Part shown: in pieces, positions 14,532 to 20,565 of the stretch
How positions within the stretch are numbered: position 1 is the first letter of the stretch
Layout of the letters: each line of letters opens with the position of its first letter
Translations under genes and position numbers: made by a program
Origin: HK-STAS-PATE-36 sp964565615
GTDB lineage: Bacteria > Patescibacteriota > Saccharimonadia > Saccharimonadales > JAGQNJ01
Reading direction: 5' to 3'
Assembly (NCBI GenBank): GCA_964565615.1
Contig: CAZMFO010000012.1
Span: forward strand, 1-22,318
DNA length: 22,318 nt
Notes under the pieces: generated by a model
Told to the model about the DNA's origin: nothing
Databases searched by the model: none
Seen by the model: the letters and a program-made list of their open reading frames with translations, nothing else

Positions 14532-14838
14532 AAGAAAAAGCCGCCGAAAAAAGAGCCGTCGGAAGCGAGGGCGAGGCGGAAGGGGGGTGTGGGGGGAATT
14601 CCGCCTCGCCCGAGCCGAAGCGAAGCCCCGCCGCCCTGCTCGTTCAGAGCAGAGGTCAGCAAAAAAGTTTTCTTTTCCTTTTAGAAGAAAAAATTGCGCG
14701 CGAAAAAATTAAAAAATGTGAAGAAAACTTTTTTGCTGGACAGCGAGCGAAGCGAGCGGCGGCGGGGCGGAGCGTTCAAAATTCAAAGTCCGGATTTTCG
14801 TCAAAAAAAGTTCGGATTTTGTCCAAAAGGTACCGCCA
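14532..14838 (-). repeat. Inverted repeat B, right arm (307 bp)
   Basis: Reverse complement of 9741-10047. It starts immediately after the ATPase stop codon and ends with the CCGCCA core. Its GC-rich and A/T-rich hairpins would lie downstream of the cargo operon and may end its transcription. Confidence 0.92.
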
Positions 14839-14904
14839 GGAAGAAAACTTACCCAAAGGGTGAGTTTTTGTTTTCTGTAAAGAAAACAAGGGATTTGAAC
14901 CCAA
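14833..14904 (+). repeat. 72-bp direct repeat, copy 1 (attR-like junction plus displaced tRNA-Ser terminator)
   Basis: Identical to 14971-15042 with a period of 138 bp. It begins exactly at CCGCCA. The sequence after the core is what one expects downstream of an uninterrupted tRNA-Ser: two consecutive hairpins, the first with a T-tract. Homology continues weakly beyond the repeat (TTCGTATATCCCCC here, TTCATATCCCCCC after copy 2). Confidence 0.9.
14844..14870 (+). terminator. Rho-independent terminator, copy 1
   Basis: AAAACTTACCC-AAA-GGGTGAGTTTT forms an 11-bp stem with one G-U pair, followed by T and G then more T. A second hairpin, TTGTTTTCT-GTAA-AGAAAACAA (14868-14889), overlaps its tail. 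Its place after the att core suggests it is the native tRNA-Ser terminator. Confidence 0.7.
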
Positions 14905-14914
14905 TGCGGTTCGT

Positions 14915-14953
14915 ATATCCCCCGCAAGCTTTAGCTTGCAAACGGGCGGATAT
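14915..14953. other. Compound hairpin between the two direct repeats
   Basis: ATATCC/GGATAT and CCC/GGG outer stems (one bulged C) enclose GCAAGC-TTTA-GCTTGC. It fills the otherwise unexplained 66 bases between repeat copies. No gene is visible here; it may be left from another insertion. Confidence 0.6.
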
Positions 14954-14958
14954 CTACC

Positions 14959-14976
14959 ATCCCACCCCTTCCGCCA
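14959..14976 (+). repeat. 18-bp direct repeat of the tRNA-Ser 3' end (attB-like or older attR)
   Basis: Exact copy of 7962-7979. Followed by the terminator copy 2, it recreates the uninterrupted tRNA 3' end plus terminator junction, without the rest of the tRNA. Confidence 0.85.
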
Positions 14977-15042
14977 GGAAGAAAACTTACCCAAAGGGTG
15001 AGTTTTTGTTTTCTGTAAAGAAAACAAGGGATTTGAACCCAA
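14971..15042 (+). repeat. 72-bp direct repeat, copy 2
   Basis: Identical to 14833-14904. It is preceded by the tRNA-Ser 3' end instead of the element arm. It lies 21 bases from the stop of the minus-strand membrane protein gene, so its hairpins may also end that transcript. Confidence 0.9.
14982..15008 (+). terminator. Rho-independent terminator, copy 2
   Basis: Same 11-bp stem and T-tract as at 14844-14870. The A-tract on its left gives a T-tract on the minus strand too (with a C-A mismatch in that stem), so it may serve the convergent membrane protein gene. Confidence 0.65.
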
Positions 15043-15063
15043 GACGATTCATATCCCCCCAAG

Positions 15064-16128
15064 TTATTGGTCAGCAGAGAGTTGGTTGTTATCTTCTGGG
15101 GTAGATTTATTGATTAAATCTGGTGGATTATTCTGCGAGCGAAGACTTTTATCTTTTTTGCTGAAGAATACATAAAACCCCAAAGAAGCTCCTCCAATAA
15201 GTAGTAGAATAAATCCTAGCATTGTTATTGTTTGGTTGATTTGAACAAAAATTGATTGGGCGATATTGCGCAAAGCCGGCGAAAAGTCCCCTACCTCGGT
15301 TTTTAAAGATACTGTACTTAAGCGCGAGGCTACAATACCCGGCATTAGAAGTACGAACAACAAAGATGCTACTGCGTACAGTAAAGATATACTCGCAACC
15401 ATTTTTAGTATCTTATATCTAGGGTTAGATAAAATAGCGCCAACAACCAGTAACACTAGTAGCGTTGTTATGCAAACAACAGGCATCATCATAAATATCT
15501 TGTAGTATTGTGGAAGGTTAGATGATTGTGGCACCGAATTCGTACTAGAGTTTTGATTATTACTTTCTGGCGAGATGAGTTGTTGTTGATTAAATGATTG
15601 TTGGGTTTTTGTAATCTCTTCGTCCACATTAACTCCAGCTGGAATGCAGTTTATTGTAAATATATCGTTAGTTACAGGGCGTATATTTTTTGAGCAAGGT
15701 GGGAGAGTTTTTGCTCGTTCGCGTAAGCCTTCGGTAATAGACTGAGAGATATCTGACTGTATCTTTTTTGTGTCTAGGGTAACCGAAAACCCGCTTGCCT
15801 CCCCTTCTAGCCACCGAAACAATTGTGAGATGTTGGTTTCGGCACTTTGCCGTATTGTGTTAGTTGATACCGACCGGTTTATAGCGTTGGCTATTATCGG
15901 ATTAGCGTCGTTGCCCTCTCCGCTCAAAGATGTGTTAATTTGGGTGGTGATTTGTTGCTTAATGCCTTGCTCTAACACAGAGTAGAGCCCACTATCATTA
16001 AGGGATTTTTTTATGAATTCTTGATTACCGAAGGCTACTCTAAATAGCAGACTAATTATTAGCAGTCCCAAACAAGCCAGTATCAAAGTCCTAATTAGGG
16101 CTAGTAGAATATTTTTTACTAAAGCCAT
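15064..16128 (-). CDS. Membrane protein with large extracytoplasmic domain, unknown function
   Basis: A 354-residue protein I do not recognise. One N-terminal membrane helix (about residues 9-30) is followed by a domain of about 180 residues. That domain is rich in polar helices (IKQQITTQINTSL, DTKKIQSDISQSITEGLRERA) and has two cysteines (CSKNIRPVTNDIFTINC) that could form a disulfide. Three helices follow at about 212-234, 242-266 and 298-322, then a charged tail of about 30 residues. An external helical domain fits the topology. The gene is divergent from the HIT gene with overlapping promoters. Its 3' end faces the attachment-site repeats but is not visibly truncated. Confidence 0.75.
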   Translation of the reverse strand: MALVKNILLALIRTLILACLGLLIISLLFRVAFGNQEFIKKSLNDSGLYSVLEQGIKQQITTQINTSLSGEGNDANPIIANAINRSVSTNTIRQSAETNISQLFRWLEGEASGFSVTLDTKKIQSDISQSITEGLRERAKTLPPCSKNIRPVTNDIFTINCIPAGVNVDEEITKTQQSFNQQQLISPESNNQNSSTNSVPQSSNLPQYYKIFMMMPVVCITTLLVLLVVGAILSNPRYKILKMVASISLLYAVASLLFVLLMPGIVASRLSTVSLKTEVGDFSPALRNIAQSIFVQINQTITMLGFILLLIGGASLGFYVFFSKKDKSLRSQNNPPDLINKSTPEDNNQLSADQ

Positions 16129-16134
16129 AGTTTA

Positions 16135-16147
16135 ATTATGCTATATT
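16135..16147. promoter_or_regulatory. Back-to-back divergent -10 boxes giving two near-leaderless genes
   Basis: Minus-strand CATAAT (16135-16140) lies 6 bases from the ATG at 16128. Plus-strand TATATT (16142-16147, extended by TGC) lies 10 bases from the ATG at 16158. The two boxes are separated by one base, so polymerase can serve only one direction at a time. Confidence 0.55.
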
Positions 16148-16157
16148 GTCAGTAGAT

Positions 16158-16565
16158 ATGGCAGAAGAAAGTGTTTTTACAAAAATAATCAAGGGTGAAA
16201 TTCCGTCTCATAAAGTTTATGAGGATGATAAAACCATTGCCATTATTCCACTAAACCCTATCGCAGTCGGACATATTTTGGTTATTCCCAAAACTCAGAT
16301 TGACCAGTTTTACGATCTGGAGGATGATGATTATATGGCCGTAATGGCTACTGTTAAAAAGATCGCAAAACGGCTAAAACAAGTCTTTAATACCAAACGC
16401 GTTGGTCTGCAGGTGGTTGGGCTGGATGTTCCTCACGCCCATATCCATGTCATTGCTTTTGATACGCTTGATCAATTTAGAGAGGTCGAAGACATGTCAG
16501 CTACACCAGATCACGATAAATTTGAGCAGATTGCCGAAAAGCTAAGATTTAAGGAGAAAGATTAG
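16158..16565 (+). CDS. HIT-family nucleotide hydrolase or transferase
   Basis: A 135-residue histidine-triad protein. GEIPSHKVYEDDKTIAIIPLNPIAVGHILVIPK is the conserved HIT N-terminal half and HAHIHV is the triad, with the middle His as nucleophile. Members hydrolyse nucleotide phosphoramidates or dinucleoside polyphosphates. The frame can be extended to a TTG at 16146, but the -10 box occupies 16142-16147, so ATG 16158 is preferred. A 59-residue membrane protein starts 1 base after its stop, so the two form an operon. Confidence 0.92.
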   Translation: MAEESVFTKIIKGEIPSHKVYEDDKTIAIIPLNPIAVGHILVIPKTQIDQFYDLEDDDYMAVMATVKKIAKRLKQVFNTKRVGLQVVGLDVPHAHIHVIAFDTLDQFREVEDMSATPDHDKFEQIAEKLRFKEKD

Positions 16566-16566
16566 A

Positions 16567-16746
16567 ATGCCACCAATGGTTGTTGCGTTGCTTTTTGCGG
16601 TTGGTTTAGGTACATGGGCGTACACCAAAATAATGCGGAGTACTGGTGGTAATATACAAAGTTCCGCTATAACAGCCGGCATAGCGGGTTTGTTTGCCTT
16701 TGTTATTATGCTAATGATTTTAAATTCTATAGACAAGATGTTGTAG
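16567..16746 (+). CDS. Small two-pass membrane protein (59 residues)
   Basis: A frame of MPPMVVALLFAVGLGTWAY, a polar loop KIMRSTGGNIQSS, and AITAGIAGLFAFVIMLMILN, ending IDKML. Two hydrophobic helices form a hairpin. It follows the HIT gene with one base between, and a terminator begins right after its stop, which defines a two-gene operon and supports it as real. No named family is recognised. Confidence 0.75.
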   Translation: MPPMVVALLFAVGLGTWAYTKIMRSTGGNIQSSAITAGIAGLFAFVIMLMILNSIDKML

Positions 16747-16784
16747 TAAACTAGCCATTTAATGCTAGTTTATTATTTCTTTTT
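16747..16784 (+). terminator. Rho-independent terminator of the HIT operon
   Basis: TAAACTAGC (16747-16755), an 8-base loop and GCTAGTTTA (16764-16772) form a perfect 9-bp stem followed by TTATTTCTTTTT. Confidence 0.8.
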
Positions 16785-16798
16785 ATCAAGATAACTGG

Positions 16799-16804
16799 TA
16801 ATAT
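16799..16804 (+). promoter_or_regulatory. Extended -10 box of the XRE-HAD gene
   Basis: TGGTAATAT gives an extended -10 with TAATAT at 16799-16804, 9 bases before the ATG, leaving a leader of about 2-3 bases. Confidence 0.5.
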
Positions 16805-16813
16805 TAGGTCATT

Positions 16814-17674
16814 ATGGACGAGGTGGGACTCGGAAAACAGTTACAAGACGCTCGCGTAAAGGCCGGACTGACACAACAAATTTTGTGCCAGAAGGCTGAT
16901 ATTTCCTACTCTACCCTAGCTAAAATTGAGCGAGGAGCTATTAAGGCTCCCTCGATTTTTACTATTCAACGGATAGCCAGTGTGCTTGGATTGACATTAA
17001 ACGAACTGTTGGGCATATCAGAATCACAAGGCTCTGGGTTTCCGCCAATTGTGCCAAAGAAGGTCAGTAAATCTGGTGTGCGTTTTGTGTATTTTGATGT
17101 TAACGGTTGTTTGGTTCAGTTTTTTTATCGTGCTTTGTCAAGGATTAGTGACGAGAATAATCTGGCGCCGGACATCGTTGAGGGTGTTTTCTGGAAGTAT
17201 AACGATACTATTTGTAAAGGCGAGATTACCCTAGATGAGTTTAACTCGCGTTTTGCCGAAGCTTTAGATGTAGAAAATATAGATTGGGCTCGATATTATA
17301 TTGAGGCATTAGAGGTTGTGCCGGGTATGGACGCTCTGTTATCGTGGGTGGCCGAAAATTATCACATTGGGTTGCTAACCAATATTATGCCCGGTTTGTT
17401 AAGCGAGCTTATGGATCATAAACTGGTACCTAATATCAGTTATGATGCAGTAATTGACTCGTCGGAGGTTGGATCTATAAAACCAGAAGAGCCTATTTAT
17501 CAAGAAGCAGAGGCTCGGAGCAATTGCCAGCCATCAGAGATACTGTTGATAGACGATAGTCGGCCAAACTTGATGACTGCCAGCAAAAAAGGCTGGAAGG
17601 TGCTATGGTTTAATAGCAATAACCCAGAGCAAAGCATTTCACGCATCAAAAACGCCCTCGAGTTTGAGGACTAA
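16814..17674 (+). CDS. XRE HTH fused to a HAD-like hydrolase domain
   Basis: A 286-residue two-domain protein. Residues 5-68 are a Cro/C1-type HTH (KAGLTQQILCQKADISYSTLAKIERGAIKAPSIFTIQRIASVLGLTLNELL). Residues 88-284 are a HAD domain. Motif I is FDVNG with the nucleophile Asp95, but Asn97 replaces the usual second Asp. Motif II is LLTN (Thr189), motif III Lys223 lies in IKPEEP, and motif IV is LLIDDS (Asp247, Asp248). Loss of the general acid/base Asp suggests weak phosphatase activity or a ligand-sensing role. The fusion implies a regulator that reads a phosphorylated metabolite. A single gene with its own near-leaderless promoter. Confidence 0.85.
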   Translation: MDEVGLGKQLQDARVKAGLTQQILCQKADISYSTLAKIERGAIKAPSIFTIQRIASVLGLTLNELLGISESQGSGFPPIVPKKVSKSGVRFVYFDVNGCLVQFFYRALSRISDENNLAPDIVEGVFWKYNDTICKGEITLDEFNSRFAEALDVENIDWARYYIEALEVVPGMDALLSWVAENYHIGLLTNIMPGLLSELMDHKLVPNISYDAVIDSSEVGSIKPEEPIYQEAEARSNCQPSEILLIDDSRPNLMTASKKGWKVLWFNSNNPEQSISRIKNALEFED

Positions 17675-17733
17675 AGCCAACTAAGATTTTGTTGTCAAAT
17701 TTGTATGAGTAATTTTTTTCGTATATGGTTTGA

Positions 17734-20298
17734 TTATAATCTATCTATTTCTGATTTGAGTAACAACAGATTATTTTCGGAGTCTTTTAAGCTTGCTTTG
17801 GTTTGATTGACAATTTCTTTCGGAGCTTTTACTAGATAAGATTTATTAGATAGGCGACTCTTTAGGTTTGCTATCTCTTGCTCTTTTTGTTTGATGTTTA
17901 ATTTTAGATTAGTTTCATAGGCTTTTAGCAGGTTCTTGTCTACATCTAGCCAAGCTTGAGCATTTGTCAGGCGTACCCCTGTATTTTGCCCATCAATAAC
18001 ATCACCGAGCCTGCATAGATTGATTAGCAAATCTTTATTATCAAGGATTAGCTTTGAGTTACTATAAAGAACTGGTTTTGATAGACCAATGTTTTTAATA
18101 AGCTGGCGGAGCTCGGTGGTGATATCCTTAATTTTCTCAAATTGTTTTGCTTTTTTGCTGTCGGAATTTTCAATTTTTGGCCACTCAGAAACCATAAGTA
18201 GTTCTTTGTTCCTGCCTAGTTCTTGCCAGATTGCCTCTGTTACAAAAGGCGCAAAGGGGTGAGTTATTTTTAGGATTGTCTCCAGCACAAAAGCGAGCAT
18301 ACCCTCCCCTGCTCCGTTTTTGGAGACTTCTATATACCAATCGGCAACATCCGACCAGACTGTGTGATAAACCTTATCAAAGGCTTCGGAAAAGCGATAT
18401 TCTTCCAAAAAAGAAGATACCTGAATACTAGCCTGTTGTAAAATACCCAACACCCAATAATCAGCTATTGTTTGGGGGGTTGGAGAAGTCGGTGCATTAT
18501 CAATACCCTCCCCTACTTTAGACTCAACATATCTGGCAATGTTCCATAGTTTATTGGCAAAGTTGCGTCCACCAACTATTTTATCTGTTGTAAAAGGTTG
18601 ATTGTTCCCTGCTGATTGGCCTGTGATTATGCCCATTCTAAGGGCGTCAGACCCATACTTATCAATCATATCCATCGGGTTTACAACATTACCCTTGCTT
18701 TTGCTCATCTTTGCTCCGTGTTCGTCTAACACCAAGCCGTGTAAATATACTTCCTTAAAAGGTATTCTGTTGGTAATATAAAGACCAAGCATTATCATTC
18801 GTGACACCCATTGAGCAAGAATATCTACCCCTGTTTCCATTACGCTTAATGGATAAAACTTTTGGAAGTTTTGGCCATCTGGGTAGTCTAGTGTGGCGTA
18901 TGGCCATTGCCCACTAGAGAACCAAGTGTCAAAAACATCTGGGTCACGTCGGTATGTTTTTTGGTTGATGGTTAGTATTTCTTGATCGGTTTGAGTGTTG
19001 AATATCCAATCATCAGGATCATCAACGTTCTGAAATGCTGGGATTGGTATTCCCCAAGCAATTTGTCGGCTTATATTCCAATCACGCAGACCTTGCAAGT
19101 ATGTGATTAGTTGCGTTCTTTTACTGTCGGGATAAAACCGTATTTGTTTGTTTTTTAGCACAGATATAGCTTTATTTGTTAAGGGTTTCATATTGATAAA
19201 CCATTGATCGCGCACTAAGGGTTGAATGACTGTATCACATTTATAACAATGCCCTACCCGGTGTTCGTGATTTTCTACCTTTTCTAGCAACCCTTGTTCT
19301 TCAAGCTCTTTGACGACTTGCTTTCGTGCTTGATCAACAGAAAGACCGTGATATTGGTGTGGGGCATCGTGCCCAATCTCCCCTGCTTCGGTTATTACCT
19401 TGAGTAGAGGCAAATTATGTTTTTGGGCGACATCAAAGTCATTGGGGTCGTGTGCCGAGGTAATTTTGACCGCTCCGGTTCCAAATTTTGTATCAACCAT
19501 TTCGTCAGCAATTACCGGAACTTCTCTGTTGGCAAGAGGTATTGTGACAGTTCGCCCAACCAGATGTTTGTATCTTTTGTCGCTTGGATTGACGGCGACC
19601 GCCACATCACCGAGCATAGTCTCTGGGCGAGTGGTAGCAATTAAGACATAAGGTTTATCGTCTTTGACCTTACTGATGGGTGTTAGCGGAAAGTGAATAT
19701 AATACATCTTCCCTTTTTCGGTTTTGTGCTCAACCTCAATATCCGCAAAAGCAGTGCCATGAAAGGTACAAAAATTAACCAGTCTTTCGCCCCTGTAAAT
19801 CAAACTCTCATTCCACATTTTTTGGAAGGATAAATTGGCGCGATTGATGATTTTTTGGTCTAGAGTAAAGGTAAAGCTGTCCCAATCTACGCTCGCACCA
19901 AGACGTCTAAACTGTTGCTGATAATTTTCTTTATTTTTATCAACAAACTTCCATATTTGTTGATAAAGATCTTCTCTAGAAAAATCAAAGCGACTCTTCC
20001 CTGCTTTGTTGAGCTCTTTTTCGAAAACAACTTGTGTTTCAAAGCCGGCGTGGTCTGCTCCGGGCAAGAATAGTACTGCCTTGCCTTTCATACGTTGGTA
20101 GCGAATGATGGTGTCTTGTATGGCGTTGGTTAATGCATGACCGATATGCAAGTTACCGTTGGCATTAGGTGGTGGCACGACAATACTAAAATAGCCATTG
20201 TCGCTGACTGGCTTTGGAGTAAAAGCTTTGCTTTGTTCCCAAAGGTTGTAAATCTTTGCTTCATATTTGGCCGGGTCATAAGTAGAGTTTAAGGACAT
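17734..20298 (-). CDS. valS: Valyl-tRNA synthetase
   Basis: An 854-residue class I synthetase that charges tRNA-Val. The HIGH motif is HIGH at 51-54 in PPPNANGNLHIGHAL, and GADHAGFETQ follows as in ValRS. A CP1 editing domain spans about 190-360 (LIATTRPETMLGDVAVAVNP, TSAHDPNDFDVA). CYKCDTVIQP is a zinc-like element. KMSKS is at 530-534, followed by KGNVVNP. The anticodon-binding domain is at about 600-740 and a coiled-coil ValRS C-terminal arm at about 795-854. The length is typical. A -10-like TAAAAT lies 9 bases from the ATG, with a terminator-like hairpin just upstream. Convergent with the XRE-HAD gene; 59 bases separate the stops. Confidence 0.97.
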   Translation of the reverse strand: MSLNSTYDPAKYEAKIYNLWEQSKAFTPKPVSDNGYFSIVVPPPNANGNLHIGHALTNAIQDTIIRYQRMKGKAVLFLPGADHAGFETQVVFEKELNKAGKSRFDFSREDLYQQIWKFVDKNKENYQQQFRRLGASVDWDSFTFTLDQKIINRANLSFQKMWNESLIYRGERLVNFCTFHGTAFADIEVEHKTEKGKMYYIHFPLTPISKVKDDKPYVLIATTRPETMLGDVAVAVNPSDKRYKHLVGRTVTIPLANREVPVIADEMVDTKFGTGAVKITSAHDPNDFDVAQKHNLPLLKVITEAGEIGHDAPHQYHGLSVDQARKQVVKELEEQGLLEKVENHEHRVGHCYKCDTVIQPLVRDQWFINMKPLTNKAISVLKNKQIRFYPDSKRTQLITYLQGLRDWNISRQIAWGIPIPAFQNVDDPDDWIFNTQTDQEILTINQKTYRRDPDVFDTWFSSGQWPYATLDYPDGQNFQKFYPLSVMETGVDILAQWVSRMIMLGLYITNRIPFKEVYLHGLVLDEHGAKMSKSKGNVVNPMDMIDKYGSDALRMGIITGQSAGNNQPFTTDKIVGGRNFANKLWNIARYVESKVGEGIDNAPTSPTPQTIADYWVLGILQQASIQVSSFLEEYRFSEAFDKVYHTVWSDVADWYIEVSKNGAGEGMLAFVLETILKITHPFAPFVTEAIWQELGRNKELLMVSEWPKIENSDSKKAKQFEKIKDITTELRQLIKNIGLSKPVLYSNSKLILDNKDLLINLCRLGDVIDGQNTGVRLTNAQAWLDVDKNLLKAYETNLKLNIKQKEQEIANLKSRLSNKSYLVKAPKEIVNQTKASLKDSENNLLLLKSEIDRL

Positions 20299-20307
20299 AT
20301 AGGCTAT

Positions 20308-20313
20308 ATTTTA
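20308..20313 (-). promoter_or_regulatory. -10 box of valS
   Basis: TAAAAT on the minus strand, 9 bases before the ATG at 20298. A weak GTGATT lies 17 bases upstream at 20331-20336, inside the hairpin described next. Confidence 0.4.
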
Positions 20314-20325
20314 TCACTAAGATAT

Positions 20326-20352
20326 AAAAAAATCACCTCTGTAATGAGATGA
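20326..20352 (-). terminator. Minus-strand terminator-like hairpin upstream of valS
   Basis: TCATCTC-ATTACA-GAGGTGA (7 bp, one G-U) followed on the minus strand by seven T. It would stop minus-strand transcripts from 20353-20530 just before the valS promoter. I see no T-box motifs, so it may end a small RNA or act as an attenuator. Confidence 0.55.
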
Positions 20353-20530
20353 ATATAATTTTCACGTGAAGACAAAACAACAACAGTACCAACACAATGT
20401 TAGCCTATGTTCCCACCACATATAACTGATTATTTTGTTTAGAATGTGCAATCTCGATGGGCTTCGAGACAATACCTAAGTTTTTGTTTTTGTACCTAAA
20501 GCTTAACAAACAAGACTACCATAAGCAACA

Positions 20531-20559
20531 TTGACAAAATGCATAAGCACTGATATAAT
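20531..20559 (+). promoter_or_regulatory. Consensus promoter giving a leaderless transcript
   Basis: A perfect TTGACA (20531-20536), a 17-base spacer and a perfect TATAAT (20554-20559). The expected start, 7 bases after the -10, is 20566, the A of the ATG. Confidence 0.85.
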
Positions 20560-20565
20560 AATTAG

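Larger units (their letters stand above)
7974..14838. mobile_element. Composite serine-recombinase element at tRNA-Ser carrying a restriction/ATPase defence cargo
   Basis: The element runs from the tRNA-Ser 3' core (CCGCCA, 7974-7979) to the CCGCCA at 14833-14838. Four junctions share this core. 7974 has the tRNA 3' end on its left and ATTTTCAAAATTCGG on its right (attL-like). 14833 has CCAAAAGGTA on its left and GGAAGAAAAC on its right (attR-like). 9741-9746, read on the minus strand, joins CCAAAAGGTA to ATTTTCAAAATTCGG (attP-like). 14971 joins the tRNA 3' end to GGAAGAAAAC (attB-like). Inside are a recombinase module (IR 134 bp) and a cargo module (IR 307 bp). The left boundary would be the recombinase-proximal end. 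The cargo looks more A/T-rich than the flanking chromosome, consistent with transfer. The site assignment is inference from sequence logic. Confidence 0.8.
20299..20565. other. 267-bp intergenic region with unexplained structure
   Basis: It contains the terminator-like hairpin, a perfect 10-bp palindrome TTCACGTGAA (20361-20370), a small hairpin CTCGA-TGGGCT-TCGAG (20453-20468) and the promoter of the plus-strand gene. No coding frame of note. A short minus-strand RNA ending at about 20326 is possible. Confidence 0.4.

Noticed and set aside
14915..14953. Integron attC site, suggested by the imperfect palindrome
   Set aside because: No recognisable R'/R'' core sequences and no integron integrase in the window; the recombinase present is of the serine type.
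14833..15042. Possible degenerate minus-strand tRNAs, because GGGTTCAAATCCC resembles a T arm
   Set aside because: Only three base pairs support the T stem and no acceptor, D or anticodon arms can be folded around it; terminator hairpins explain the repeats better.
14833..15042. CRISPR-like array from the two 72-bp repeats
   Set aside because: Only two copies with a 66-base spacer that contains its own hairpin, no cas genes, and boundaries that coincide with an att core.
14694..15104. A 136-codon plus-strand frame across the direct repeats
   Set aside because: It translates the 72-bp repeat twice (KKTYPKGEFLFSVKKTRDLNP) and runs through terminators and att-like sites; no domain or start signal supports it.
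16146..16157. TTG start at 16146 for the HIT gene
   Set aside because: The TTG overlaps the TATATT box, so it would lie upstream of the likely transcript start; ATG 16158 also matches the usual HIT length.
20299..20565. T-box riboswitch for valS
   Set aside because: No AGGGTGGNACCGCG-like antiterminator sequence or specifier loop could be found on the minus strand; only a simple terminator-like hairpin.
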